A stretch of 64,000 bases of DNA from Candidatus Magnetocorallium paracelense (GTDB lineage: Bacteria > Nitrospirota > Thermodesulfovibrionia > Thermodesulfovibrionales > Magnetobacteriaceae), in the NCBI GenBank assembly GCA_029001845.1, contig JAREWP010000020.1:62001-126000 (forward strand). The letters run 5' to 3'. Below are positions 17,401 through 26,384 of the stretch, in pieces. The translations under genes and the position numbers were made by a program. The notes beneath the pieces are model-generated. The model did no database searches. It was not told the DNA's origin and worked only from the letters and a program-made list of their open reading frames with translations. The stretch's first letter is position 1. Each line of letters opens with the position of its first letter.

Positions 17401-17555
17401 CTAAAAAAGCAGTCAGCTATCAGCGGTCAGCCTTCAGCTAAGGAAAGAATTGATGTTATGCCAATAAGGAGCCTCACCTTATGGGTGAAAATGTTTTGAA
17501 CCATAAAGTGCTGCAATTAAAAAGCTGATGGCTGACCGCTGACTGCTGTTTTTAG
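17401..17555. mobile_element. Dispersed inverted-repeat element, family A, copy 1
   Basis: A 155-bp non-coding element begins CTAAAAAAGCAGTCAGC and ends GACTGCTGTTTTTAG, with long imperfect inverted arms built from AGCTGATGGCTGAC-type words. The interior contains AAGAATTGATGTTATGCC, shared with copies at 55757 and 61810. It lies directly after the glycoside-hydrolase-like stop codon and could act as a transcription terminator as well. No transposase and no clear target duplication. Confidence 0.75.
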
Positions 17556-17573
17556 TTATAAAGTGAAAGCAAT

Positions 17574-17615
17574 CTTCCGTCGGAAGGTGCTTCACCCCTT
17601 AAGTTAATGGTATTG
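17574..17615. repeat. End fragment of MITE family B
   Basis: These 42 bp match one terminus (the end with CACCCCTTAAGTTAATGG followed by TATTG) of the complete 134-bp family B elements at 42581, 55439 and 57301. The other end is missing. It sits 19 bp after a family A element and 26 bp before the small gene at 17642. Confidence 0.75.
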
Positions 17616-17641
17616 TATTCAGATTTTCAAGGAGATTTTTT

Positions 17642-17875
17642 ATGAAAAACAGACCGGAATGGCTTGGGGAGAAGTTTTTATATATCCTTTACAGCTTATA
17701 TAAAAACCCGGCAGCTACGGTCAGAAAAATAATTGAACGTTTAAAAAAACATCTGCCCGAAATATTCTTGGATATAAACAAAACGCAACGTAATAGTTCA
17801 CAGGGGTTGGAGATCAGAGGCCGGTTTTATATAACAGAGCCTTTCTCTAATCAAAATAACCGCATTTATGAGTAA
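17642..17875 (+). CDS. Small hypothetical protein, 77 aa
   Basis: I do not recognise this protein. It is basic, starts MKNRPEWLGEKFLYILYSLYKNP and has amphipathic helical stretches (KIIERLKKHLPEIF) but no signal peptide or membrane helix. A good AAGGAG lies 7 nt before the ATG, which favours a real gene. It is isolated between repeat fragments and a strong terminator hairpin at 17961. Alternatively it is the surviving start of a longer gene interrupted by repeats. Confidence 0.5.
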   Translation: MKNRPEWLGEKFLYILYSLYKNPAATVRKIIERLKKHLPEIFLDINKTQRNSSQGLEIRGRFYITEPFSNQNNRIYE

Positions 17876-17960
17876 AAATAGCCTGTCAGACAAGGGATGA
17901 AGACGTTATAACAGCAACTGACCTCTGATCCCTGCCCCCGTGAACTGTTACAACGTAACT

Positions 17961-17987
17961 ACCAAACCCGGCTATGCCGGGTTTGGT
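17961..17987. terminator. Strong bidirectional-type terminator hairpin
   Basis: ACCAAACCCGGC (17961-17972) and GCCGGGTTTGGT (17976-17987) form a perfect 12-bp stem with a 3-nt loop, followed on the plus strand by TATAGTGTTTTT. It lies between convergent genes (the 77-aa gene on plus and the methyltransferase on minus) and probably stops both. Confidence 0.85.
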
Positions 17988-18007
17988 TATAGTGTTTTTA
18001 AATTCAC

Positions 18008-18952
18008 TTATTTTGGAACTCCATATACATCGAGCCCATAGCCGTGACCTGCCATCCTTGCCAAGAGACCAAGAAAAATCCTGATTCTTTTAAGGAATTC
18101 TTTTTTACCGCCAAAAACCTCTCCAATCGAAGTGTAATTGATATTCCTGATTTCAATAACTTCGAAACCTGTCATTTCAAAAGCCTGACGAATAGATTTC
18201 GTGGAAAATCCAATCATGTGATAAGGGGAGAAAGTAGGAGAAAGAAAAGGAGTAAAGGGAGATAATCTGAATTTAAAATAGTAATGGCCAACGTGGTTCA
18301 TAAAACAACTCTCATTGGGAACGCCACAGAAAACAACTCCCCGGGGCTTGAGTATCCGTCGTACGGTTTTAAGAAATTTCAATGGTTCCTGTGTGTGCTC
18401 AAGTACTTGGTTGAAATATACAGCGTCAAAGCTTTCCTTCCAGGAGTGCTCAAAATCCTCTAACATGCCTGTAACAACAGGGACTTTGTTTACCTCACGT
18501 GCAAAATGTGCGCTTTCACGATTTACTTCCAGTCCTGTGGCGTCCCATCCGGAACGAATAGACTGTACCAGCAAGTTACCGGGACCGCACCCGATATCCA
18601 GCAGACGCCCCCTATGACCAATGATACTCTCCATACGCTCTAAACGCAAACGGCCCTCGAAGACGTCAATGTCCCTTTCCGAGAGTTGATCAAAGGGGAT
18701 CGATTTTGACAACATTTCAGTATACTCTTCATTGTAAATATCGGAAGAGTCCAAACGACCGGGAAAGGGCATTGGGTTAACATATATCAAAGAACAGGAC
18801 AGGCAGCTGACAATTCTCGCAGGAACGGCGGTAGAGTCGGACCTCGAAAAAAAACCGCCCTCTTTCTCGCCCAGAACCCTGAACTTATCTTGACCGCACA
18901 AAGGGCAGGGTATTATTTTAAATATAAATTTCTTTTCAGAATAAACGTCCAT
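18008..18952 (-). CDS. Class I SAM-dependent methyltransferase with N-terminal zinc ribbon
   Basis: The protein (314 residues from the ATG at 18952) opens with a four-Cys zinc ribbon, CPLC (16/19) and CLSC (50/53), then a Rossmann methyltransferase with the SAM motif LLDIGCGPGN (about 117-126), followed by VYFNQVLEHTQEPLKFLKTVRRILKPRG, the typical acidic/peptide continuation. Proteins with this layout methylate sugars or lipids in surface glycan pathways. A longer reading with a TTG start at 18970 is possible, but the ATG has GGAAGG close before it. It faces the polysaccharide operon starting at 19316, divergently oriented, so a role in the same glycan is plausible. Substrate unknown. Confidence 0.85.
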   Translation of the reverse strand: MDVYSEKKFIFKIIPCPLCGQDKFRVLGEKEGGFFSRSDSTAVPARIVSCLSCSLIYVNPMPFPGRLDSSDIYNEEYTEMLSKSIPFDQLSERDIDVFEGRLRLERMESIIGHRGRLLDIGCGPGNLLVQSIRSGWDATGLEVNRESAHFAREVNKVPVVTGMLEDFEHSWKESFDAVYFNQVLEHTQEPLKFLKTVRRILKPRGVVFCGVPNESCFMNHVGHYYFKFRLSPFTPFLSPTFSPYHMIGFSTKSIRQAFEMTGFEVIEIRNINYTSIGEVFGGKKEFLKRIRIFLGLLARMAGHGYGLDVYGVPK

Positions 18953-18970
18953 GACCTTCCAGGTCACCAA

Positions 18971-19315
18971 AAAGCATGAAAATTATACATGATGAAATAA
19001 TGATTCGTAAGGGCGAACCTGCATGTTCGTCTCGGCCGCGCACCGGTAATCCGGTGCGTTTGTTCGTTCGCCACCGCCGGAGGAGTCACGCAGGTCTGAC
19101 CCTGCATTTTTATGGTTGCCTGTTTTCGGAGAAACAGTTTTGCATATTACCATATTAGTACTCTATCTTGCTACTTTTTCAGTAATCGCAACTGTTTGTT
19201 ATATGAATTGACATCCACGATTTGGTACACTATAGAGTTAATTTGTTTTATTACTTAAGCCCTCTGGTTTTTATACTAAATCATATCTAAATTTTATTTA
19301 TCTGATCAAACGGTA
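18971..19315. other. Divergent intergenic region with GC-rich palindromic island
   Basis: No gene is seen. A GC-rich patch (about 19000-19100) stands out in AT-rich surroundings. It contains the perfect 8-bp stem CGCACCGG / CCGGTGCG (19039-19046 and 19051-19058) and partial copies of the GGGCGAAC ... GTTCG motif often found in dispersed intergenic repeats. A similar GTTCGCCCGCC piece is at 33360. The rest must hold promoters for both flanking genes, but I cannot assign them. Confidence 0.5.
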
Positions 19316-20818
19316 ATGGCGGATATTAGAGAATATAAAACTTTATTTTTTAACCGGATAAGGTTCGAAAATATCTTTTTCATTATATTCGCAGGAGGTC
19401 TTATCGGGGTATTGACCGCCTTTAACCCGCTATTGGAAAATATATTTCACAGGAGTGTTCGCCTTACATTATTCGATCACAATGTTTTTACTATTATTCC
19501 TTATGAGCTGACCATTCTTTTTTGTTTTTTTATCTCCTTTTTACTCTTCTTAATTGTCATATTTAAGCATATAAAAGCATGGCTTAATGAGATTTTGCTT
19601 ATTCTTTTTATCCTGGGCATACACATCACGTCACTGACAAGATTTGTTAAAATCGATCTAAGTGAAATGGCGCTTCTTGCTTTAGGCGCCTTACTGATTA
19701 TCAGGTCGATGGTTCAAAAAGAAAAAATCATTATCTCATTGCTTGATATTCTAAACATTCTCTTTATCATAATAATGCTTTTATCGTTTACCAATACCAA
19801 AATGTCTACTTTACTCTTTTATTCTCTGACTTTGGTGAAGTTCGTATTGATTTTACTTGTCATCCATAACTACATAAACTCAATGGATAAGATGCTGTTT
19901 TTCATTAAAATTATTGTAACATTAACTGTTTTATCAGCTCTTCTGGGTTATTTTCAGGAGGTCGTGTTTCTTAAGTACCATTTCACTTTCACCGGAATGA
20001 TTGAAAGAAAAACATTATGGATGATACTGGAGTACACCAGTTACGGACCGATGCTCAGAGTACCCGGTTTTTTCGAGACCTACAAACCCTACAGCTTCTA
20101 CATGAATACATCGATATTAATATTATTTAACTACTATATTTATAATAATGACCTCACAATAAAGAAGAAGATATTGCTTATCGTATTGATATGTATAATG
20201 CTCGGTGCTTTAATGCTGACTTTCTCAAAGGACGCCTTTCTCGCTTTGTTTATCGCAATATCGTTATCGATCCTGGTAAGGTGGAGATATACGTTCATAT
20301 ATATGGTGTTGTTTGTTTTATTTCTCTTAACAATCATTACCATTACTCAAAAATGGGATAATCTATATAGCGAGTTTTACGATACTATACATTTTGGAGA
20401 GCCCAGGATCAGATTGCAGCTTGCCAGAGATGGTATTCACGGCTTTTTTAACAGACATCCATTAATAGGCATAGGGCTGGACAGCACCCACTTATACACG
20501 CGCAACTATAACGGTTGGGCTGCACACAATGTATTTATCGAAGCTGCAAACGCCGTAGGAGTTGTCGGGCTGTCAATTTTTATGTTGTTATTATTCTATT
20601 CTCTGTTTCAGTTCATCAAAGCCTGTATTACAGCTGAGAGTAAAACTGAGAAGTGGATTTCAATGGGGCTGTTTACCGCCTTTTTGTCCTATCTTATTGC
20701 CATACAATTTCACCCCTTTTTCTATGAAAAGCTTACATGGATTTTTATGGCCTTAATAAACTCCTATATGATGATCAAAAGTAAAAGCACCATCCCACAA
20801 AAAGATATCATTATGTGA
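19316..20818 (+). CDS. O-antigen ligase / Wzy-type polymerase family membrane protein
   Basis: This 500-residue protein is almost entirely hydrophobic with about 11-12 membrane helices. A large periplasmic loop region (about residues 360-430) holds the Wzy_C/ligase signature RHPLIGIGLDSTHLY followed by AAHNVFIEAANAVGVVGLSIF. Members either polymerise undecaprenyl-linked oligosaccharide repeats or ligate them to lipid A core or protein. The gene is followed by two chain-length regulators, which favours the polymerase role in a Wzx/Wzy-type pathway; no flippase is present in the window. It opens a co-directional run to 25752 (126 bp to the next gene). The start lacks a clear Shine-Dalgarno. Confidence 0.88.
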   Translation: MADIREYKTLFFNRIRFENIFFIIFAGGLIGVLTAFNPLLENIFHRSVRLTLFDHNVFTIIPYELTILFCFFISFLLFLIVIFKHIKAWLNEILLILFILGIHITSLTRFVKIDLSEMALLALGALLIIRSMVQKEKIIISLLDILNILFIIIMLLSFTNTKMSTLLFYSLTLVKFVLILLVIHNYINSMDKMLFFIKIIVTLTVLSALLGYFQEVVFLKYHFTFTGMIERKTLWMILEYTSYGPMLRVPGFFETYKPYSFYMNTSILILFNYYIYNNDLTIKKKILLIVLICIMLGALMLTFSKDAFLALFIAISLSILVRWRYTFIYMVLFVLFLLTIITITQKWDNLYSEFYDTIHFGEPRIRLQLARDGIHGFFNRHPLIGIGLDSTHLYTRNYNGWAAHNVFIEAANAVGVVGLSIFMLLLFYSLFQFIKACITAESKTEKWISMGLFTAFLSYLIAIQFHPFFYEKLTWIFMALINSYMMIKSKSTIPQKDIIM

Positions 20819-20943
20819 GTGTCGTCTCTAAGATGATAATGGAAATAAATCTCCTTATTTTGATATTATTTCTCTTTGAAACGACAAATCTCGATTATTT
20901 GAGTTAATCGCCCTACTCTCTCAATCGGGAAGGCCGACAATTA

Positions 20944-22329
20944 TTGAATGTAAAAGAAATGACCTGGAAAAGATCGATAAACTACTGGATTATACTTCAC
21001 AGGAAAAAGCACGTTATAATTCTCACAGCGCTGATATCAGCGCTGTCTGCCATTGTAATGAGTCTTTTGATCACCCCTGTGTACGAATCGAAAGCAACGT
21101 TTTATGTGCCGGAAGCATCGAGTTCCCTCTCTTACTTATCGGACGACTCCCTCTTTGACCTGCAAAAGGAGATACTTTCGCCTGTGCCTAAAGAAAGTTC
21201 TGCAACTCCTTTTTTTGGAATTTTACAAAGCAGAAAGATTGCAGAATATGTGAATAAAGAGTTTCCAGAAAAAAGCATAAAAAAACTTCTCTTTTCAGAT
21301 ATAGATTTCGAGATTTCCGACGGCTTTATGATTGCTTTGTACTCAAGGGATAAAGATCCTGTACTGGCTTCGAAAATTGCAGACTCATATGTAAAAAACC
21401 TGAATTTATTACTGCAGGAAACATCGATAGACAACCTTGAACGCGATAACAGCGCCTTAAAAGAAAAGTTGGAAGAAACAATATCCCTAATACGCAAAGC
21501 AGAGGATAAAATCAAAACAATTAAGGAAGAAAACGATATAGCCTCCATTGAAGATGAAATGACGTGGCTTACGGACCAACGAATTTCTTTTATTGGTGAG
21601 ATGGAAAACAAACAGGTTTATCTTGGTGAAGTGAAGAAGAAACTAAAAGAGCTCTCCCTTGAGCTGGAAAAAGAGGGATCAACCCTTGCCAGCCAGCATG
21701 TTGCCTTGAGTAATCCGAAAATAGAGCATCTTCAGGTTAAGCTTTCCGATATTGCCGCTGAAGTTTCAGGTATGCTCGTTCGTTATACAAAAGATCATCC
21801 TGAAATTCTGAACCTGAAGGCTCAGTATAATGAATTATCAAAGGAATTGAAAAATGAAGCCGATAAGCTTATTGCATCTCAAATTAAGCCTGAAAATACA
21901 TTTTATGAGAAACTGAGACAGGATCTGGTAAATCTGATAATTGAAGAGAGTACTGTATCATCGTCCATCAAGGGCTACAAAGAAGCTATACAAAGGGCTG
22001 ACGAGAGACTGGAAAAACTGCCTGCCATATTAACCGAAACAGGGAGGATGACTGACAGTATCGAGCGACATAAAAAAATATATGAGCAGCTCGAACTGGC
22101 ATATCAGGAGTCTTTAATGCAAATGGGCAGAGACGTTCAATTTCTTGTAACTCTGGACAAAGCGAATGTCCCTGAAAATCCTTCTTTTCCGATAGTCTGG
22201 TTAAACGGCATTATAGCTCTCTTTGGAGGTCTTTTTACAGGCATCGCGTACGCCTTTTTCCTGAATTATGCGGAATCTGTGAACAAAGCAAGTGTAAGAA
22301 GGATTGTGAAATCGATTTTAGGTGATTGA
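20944..22329 (+). CDS. Wzz/GumC-type polysaccharide chain-length determinant, paralogue 1
   Basis: The 461-residue protein has the Wzz architecture: a short cytoplasmic start, a membrane helix (about 22-44), a large periplasmic part with long coiled coils (about 155-205 and 290-400) and a second helix (about 418-440) preceded by the Pro-rich VPENPSFP. There is no Walker A, so it is not fused to a tyrosine autokinase. Wzz proteins oligomerise in the inner membrane and set polymer length with the Wzy polymerase. The start is TTG at 20944 behind GGAAGG; an ATG five codons later is an alternative. It is clearly homologous to the next gene over its full length, indicating tandem duplication. Confidence 0.88.
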   Translation: MNVKEMTWKRSINYWIILHRKKHVIILTALISALSAIVMSLLITPVYESKATFYVPEASSSLSYLSDDSLFDLQKEILSPVPKESSATPFFGILQSRKIAEYVNKEFPEKSIKKLLFSDIDFEISDGFMIALYSRDKDPVLASKIADSYVKNLNLLLQETSIDNLERDNSALKEKLEETISLIRKAEDKIKTIKEENDIASIEDEMTWLTDQRISFIGEMENKQVYLGEVKKKLKELSLELEKEGSTLASQHVALSNPKIEHLQVKLSDIAAEVSGMLVRYTKDHPEILNLKAQYNELSKELKNEADKLIASQIKPENTFYEKLRQDLVNLIIEESTVSSSIKGYKEAIQRADERLEKLPAILTETGRMTDSIERHKKIYEQLELAYQESLMQMGRDVQFLVTLDKANVPENPSFPIVWLNGIIALFGGLFTGIAYAFFLNYAESVNKASVRRIVKSILGD

Positions 22330-22347
22330 GATAGGAACAAACTCTTT

Positions 22348-23721
22348 ATGCATGAAAAGTCTTTATATAGTTGCTGGCTGGTTTTATATAAGAGACGATT
22401 TTTTATCTTCTTTACAACCCTCTTATCACTTGCCGTCGGAGCGGTTGCGAGTTTTGTGTTGGTCCCTGTTTATGAGGCAAAGATTCTCTTTTATGTGCCT
22501 GACGGTCTTGCCGGAAGGAGCTATCTCTCCCATGGCGCTCTCAACCAGATGAAGCGGGATTATTTGATTCCTACTACAAAGACAGAGATGGCTGCGCCTT
22601 TCATGGAGATGCTCAAAAGCAGGACAATGGCGAAACTTGTGCAAGCTGAATTTCCTCAAAAGAGTATAAAAAGACTCCTGAAAAACGATATCGATTTCGA
22701 ATTAACCGATTACGGTACAATTGAGCTGAACAGCAGAGACAAAGACCCTGTAACGGCATCGAATATCGCTAACTCCTATATAATGAATTTAAACCATTTC
22801 TTACAAACAGCGACAATGGAAAATCTGGAATATGACAGCACTGTTTTGAGAGATAAGCTGCAAGATGTATCAAGAATAATCGAAAATCTCGAGGATCGTA
22901 AAAGAGGTATTTATGAAGATAATAATGTCGTGTTTATCGAAGAAGAGGTGAAAAAACTCACCGAGATGCGCATCGATTTCATCGACGCTATCGAGGATAA
23001 GCAGATATACAAGGCGGAAATAGGGGAGAAAATCGCTGAGATATCGTTAGAACTGACGAAAGAAGGTCTGACCCTTGCAGCTCATGATGTGGCGATGACA
23101 AATCCAATGATAGAATACCTGCAAATAAAGCTCTCTGACATAGCTGCCGAGAAATCCGCTCTGTTAGTGGACCATACTGAAGTACATCCCGACATTATTA
23201 ATCTGGACGAACAATACGCAGAGGTTTCAAAACAACTGAAAAGGGAAGTCTCAAAAATGTTATCGTCTCGCATAAAGACATCGAATACCTTTTATGAAAA
23301 ATTGAGGCAGGATTTAATCGAAATGTTAATCGAAAAGAGCACTGTCGATGCATCGATTTCAGGAATAGAAAAGTCTATTCAGAGCATGGATTCACGACTC
23401 GACAAATTACCTTCCATTTTAGTTGATATAGGCAGAGTGGAACATTCTATTTACAGGTACAAAAGCATGCTTGAAACTCTGGAGCTGGCCTATATAGAGT
23501 CTTTAATGCAGATGGAGAGAGATGTCGAGTTTATTTCTGTGCTCGATCGGGCAGAAGTTCCTGAGAAACCCGATTTTCCCCTTCTCTGGCTCAATTTGCT
23601 GGTTGGATTGTTAATCGGACTTTTATTGGGTGTCTTTTATGCCTATATCGTCGATTATATAAATAACACAAAAAGAATAAGAATACGGAAGATTGCAAAA
23701 GCGTTGATAAGGAGGGGGTAA
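22348..23721 (+). CDS. Wzz/GumC-type polysaccharide chain-length determinant, paralogue 2
   Basis: The 457-residue protein repeats the organisation of its upstream neighbour: first membrane helix at about 15-37, long periplasmic coiled coil, VPEKPDFPLLWLN before the second helix (about 412-434) and a basic tail. Shared segments include FYVP, KSIKRLL / KSIKKLL, DKDPV.AS, NTFYEKLRQDL and ESLMQM.RDV, so both arose by duplication. It again lacks a kinase domain. The 18-bp gap implies one transcript. Two paralogues may form mixed oligomers or give two length classes; this is inference. Confidence 0.88.
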   Translation: MHEKSLYSCWLVLYKRRFFIFFTTLLSLAVGAVASFVLVPVYEAKILFYVPDGLAGRSYLSHGALNQMKRDYLIPTTKTEMAAPFMEMLKSRTMAKLVQAEFPQKSIKRLLKNDIDFELTDYGTIELNSRDKDPVTASNIANSYIMNLNHFLQTATMENLEYDSTVLRDKLQDVSRIIENLEDRKRGIYEDNNVVFIEEEVKKLTEMRIDFIDAIEDKQIYKAEIGEKIAEISLELTKEGLTLAAHDVAMTNPMIEYLQIKLSDIAAEKSALLVDHTEVHPDIINLDEQYAEVSKQLKREVSKMLSSRIKTSNTFYEKLRQDLIEMLIEKSTVDASISGIEKSIQSMDSRLDKLPSILVDIGRVEHSIYRYKSMLETLELAYIESLMQMERDVEFISVLDRAEVPEKPDFPLLWLNLLVGLLIGLLLGVFYAYIVDYINNTKRIRIRKIAKALIRRG

Positions 23722-23762
23722 AAGAAAGGTCACAGCTTATACAACTTACCCTGACATTCATT

Positions 23763-24029
23763 ATGAATCATATCAGCAAAGATGAGATAAGAGAACTGAT
23801 CGAAACTCTTGAACTTGAAAGAGCCGAGAAAGATATCGCTTTTCTTGAGGAGAGAGAGGGATTTTACGGCGACTCCCTGGGTAAAGTGAAGAGACTTCGT
23901 TTTATCAAGAGTTTTACAGGTAAATATCTGAAACTGCTTGGTCTTCTTTCTCTGGGATTCGGCTCAGGCGTGTTTACCGTTATTTTAAGCTATTTCATTT
24001 TTGTCTGGCTTTTGCATCTCTCTTTTTAA
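23763..24029 (+). CDS. Small membrane protein with N-terminal charged helix, 88 aa
   Basis: I do not recognise this family. The first 60 residues are highly charged and helical (ELIETLELERAEKDIAFLEEREGF), and residues about 62-86 form one membrane helix ending at the C-terminus. It would sit in the inner membrane with a cytoplasmic coiled region. It lies 41 bp after the second wzz gene and has the same layout as the next gene, so the pair may be accessory factors of the polysaccharide machinery. Confidence 0.65.
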   Translation: MNHISKDEIRELIETLELERAEKDIAFLEEREGFYGDSLGKVKRLRFIKSFTGKYLKLLGLLSLGFGSGVFTVILSYFIFVWLLHLSF

Positions 24030-24110
24030 AGGGTAGCTTTTTGTAATCGACTTACGCTGCCTCTGGCAGTGACTTTTCCTATCAATTCAACTCTGACAAG
24101 GAGGTATTAA

Positions 24111-24401
24111 ATGGAGACCATTGAGGATGAAAAAACGCTGCTCAATGAAATAGAGAGTCAAAAAAAGAGTATCGCCGAAACACTATACAACGATCTGTCA
24201 GAGGAAAGAGAAAAACAACATGCCGATAACAAGGTCTTATTTTACGGCGCCTGGACGCCAAAAGAAAAACTGAACCAAATAATAAGAAAGCTTCTGACAA
24301 GAGAGTTTATAATCTTTTTTGAAACCAACATTATTATTTTCTCTGTTACAATTATAATTTATATTATCTGGATTCTCTTTGTAAAACTATTTATGCCCTG
24401 A
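24111..24401 (+). CDS. Small membrane protein with N-terminal charged helix, 96 aa
   Basis: Also unrecognised. It has an acidic coiled start (METIEDEKTLLNEIESQKKSIAETLYNDLSEEREKQ), a linker with FYGAWTPKEKLNQIIRKLL and a C-terminal membrane helix (about 68-92). AAGGAGG 8 nt before the ATG strongly supports the start. The layout mirrors the preceding 88-aa gene. It sits between wzz and a glycosyltransferase in the same direction. Confidence 0.7.
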   Translation: METIEDEKTLLNEIESQKKSIAETLYNDLSEEREKQHADNKVLFYGAWTPKEKLNQIIRKLLTREFIIFFETNIIIFSVTIIIYIIWILFVKLFMP

Positions 24402-24456
24402 ATCCGGAACTGAGGCGGCAAATGATATTCACTGGGTTTACTTTTGGAAATAGAAG

Positions 24457-25752
24457 TTGAAAAAGAGACTGAAAATTACTTATATCGCTCCTTTATACTG
24501 GCCGGTAATAGGCGGGTGTGAGCTTCATACCCATGAACTCGTAAAAAGGATGAGCCAGAAACATGACGTAAACGTCATTACTCTGATAAGCAGGCAGAAA
24601 GACAAGGAGAGAGGCGGAGATTTCTGGTTTGCCTGTATACTCTCATCGCCTCCAAGGCCTGAGTTTTACAAAGATAACAAAGCAGCCGTAACAAAACTTG
24701 CCTTGAATAACATGGAAAAGCTGTTTCTCTTTCCTCTGCTTCGAATTCAAAGCCCGAAAGTTCCGACAGTTCTCAGAAACAGAGCGCTTAGTATAATAAT
24801 CGATTATTACGTTAAAAAACTACACTCCCTGATTGGAGAGTGCGATCTAATCCACGGTATACACGGTAATGTTTCGTGGCTGGGACATGCCGCCTTTTTA
24901 ACAGCAAAGCAGAGGAACATTCCATTTATCTATACTCCCGTATCTCACCTGTTTACAAAAGAGAGCATAAATAAACAGAGTAAGATCATAGGAGTAGACG
25001 ACCTTGTCATGAGCACACGGGGGCCTGTAAACGAAACATGGCTTGAAACATGTAAAATGGCTGATTCTCTTATCGCTCTTACAAACTATGAGAGAGAGTT
25101 TTTTATTCATAATAAAATTAACTTACATACTTTTACGACAGGTGTAGGCCCGATAATAAGGGAAACACAGTCACTTGATTTTAGAAAAAAATATAATCTT
25201 GGCGCCGGGAAAATAGTTCTTTTTCTCGGCAGAGTGAACAGAGACAAGGGCATTGAAGATATTTTGCAATCTGCCGACCTTGTCTGGAAGGAATTTCCTG
25301 ATACGAATTTTTTGTTCCTCGGTCCAATGGAGTGGGGAGCAGAGGCTCTTTTTGAGAGATACAAAGACAATAGAATTATTGCAACAGGGCATGTAGAGGT
25401 TGATGAGAAATCTGCTGCATTAAAAGCCTGTGACATTTTATGTGTTCCATCAATTCTGGAAAGCCTTGGAGGTATCTATCTGGAAGCATGGTATTTTGAG
25501 AAACCGGTTATCTGCGCCGATATTCCGCCAACAAGAGAACTCATCGGTAACGACCTTGGAGGGACATTAATTAAACCGAGCCCCAAAGAAACAGCAAAAG
25601 CGATTTTAGAGCTCTTCAAGAATCCCGACAAAATGAAAAAAGCAGGGCAATGGGGAAAGAAAAAAGTAGGAGAGAAATACGAATGGAATCATCTGGTCAG
25701 CAAAACAGAGGAGATATATTTTAGGGGATTAGGTATAAAGCATAAGGCATAA
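24457..25752 (+). CDS. Glycosyltransferase family 4 (GT-B)
   Basis: The 431-residue protein has the GT-B two-domain fold of family 4: N-terminal YIAPLYWPVIGGCELHTHELVKRM, a middle linker, and a donor-binding domain with FLGRVNRDKGIEDIL, and the acidic SILESLGGIYLEAWYFEKPVICADIPPTRELI. It retains the donor (NDP-sugar) binding pattern of retaining transferases such as those that build exopolysaccharide repeats. The start is TTG at 24457. It closes the polysaccharide operon that begins with the Wzy-like gene. Confidence 0.9.
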   Translation: MKKRLKITYIAPLYWPVIGGCELHTHELVKRMSQKHDVNVITLISRQKDKERGGDFWFACILSSPPRPEFYKDNKAAVTKLALNNMEKLFLFPLLRIQSPKVPTVLRNRALSIIIDYYVKKLHSLIGECDLIHGIHGNVSWLGHAAFLTAKQRNIPFIYTPVSHLFTKESINKQSKIIGVDDLVMSTRGPVNETWLETCKMADSLIALTNYEREFFIHNKINLHTFTTGVGPIIRETQSLDFRKKYNLGAGKIVLFLGRVNRDKGIEDILQSADLVWKEFPDTNFLFLGPMEWGAEALFERYKDNRIIATGHVEVDEKSAALKACDILCVPSILESLGGIYLEAWYFEKPVICADIPPTRELIGNDLGGTLIKPSPKETAKAILELFKNPDKMKKAGQWGKKKVGEKYEWNHLVSKTEEIYFRGLGIKHKA

Positions 25753-25795
25753 GGAAGGGTGGATAAATTGTTATACTCAACCGTTCCGCTATCTT

Positions 25796-25999
25796 TTAGG
25801 GATAAACTCTTACTGCCTGCATCAAAAGTTTATCGGGGATATCTATATCCATCATGTTTGCAGTCTCCCTGTTTATAATAATCTTGAAGCTCTTTGGAGG
25901 AGATGGTGTGACACCGTCTGCCGCACCGCGGGAGATTACTTTTTTCGTAAGACAGGCAATCAATGGGAACAATGGTTTTCCATGGAAACTAAATATCAT
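25796..25999 (-). pseudogene. C-terminal remnant of an ABC_sub_bind-type substrate-binding protein
   Basis: The 67 residues end in FKIIINRETANMMDIDIP followed by DKLLMQA, which matches the C-terminal end of the ABC_sub_bind family (usual form: INLKTAKALGLTIP followed by SLL). Such proteins are normally about 320 residues, or act as sensor domains of hybrid kinases, so only the last fifth remains. It overlaps the 3' end of the response regulator gene by 11 bp in another frame. I read it as a decayed gene, possibly a former kinase sensor of that regulator. Confidence 0.55.
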
Positions 26000-26384
26000 T
26001 TAGTATTCTTTCTCTCTCTAAACACTTAATCATAGAGTGTAAAAGCTCCTTTGTGATAAAAGGTTTAATAATGGTTACGCATACATTCTTATGTCTGTGC
26101 TCCTCATCGTCGTAAGCCGTTGTAACTATTACGGGAGGAATTTTTTTTCTGCTTTCCATAATCTTGTCGATCATCTCAAGACCACTCATCTCAGGCATTT
26201 CAATATCCGTAACAACGATATGGGGATTGATTTTATTATACAGTTCTAAACCTTCCAGGCCGTTTTCAGCTTCATGAACCTCCTTGCACCGCCTGGCCAA
26301 AAATCTGCCGACCTCTTGTTTAACAATCAGGTCGTCCTCAACATACAAAACGACTACTTCATTTAAAAATTTTTCATAATCCAT
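25989..26384 (-). CDS. Single-domain response regulator (CheY-like receiver)
   Basis: The 131-residue protein is a receiver domain only: acidic pair in YVEDD (16-18), phosphoacceptor Asp60 in IVVTDIEMPEMSG, Thr at TTAYDD (about 88-93) and Lys107 in IIKPF. There is no output domain, so it must act by protein contact or belong to a phosphorelay. An AGGAGGTT stands right before the ATG. The expected partner kinase is not adjacent; a degraded sensor-like fragment overlaps its end. Confidence 0.9.
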   Translation of the reverse strand: MDYEKFLNEVVVLYVEDDLIVKQEVGRFLARRCKEVHEAENGLEGLELYNKINPHIVVTDIEMPEMSGLEMIDKIMESRKKIPPVIVTTAYDDEEHRHKNVCVTIIKPFITKELLHSMIKCLERERILNDI

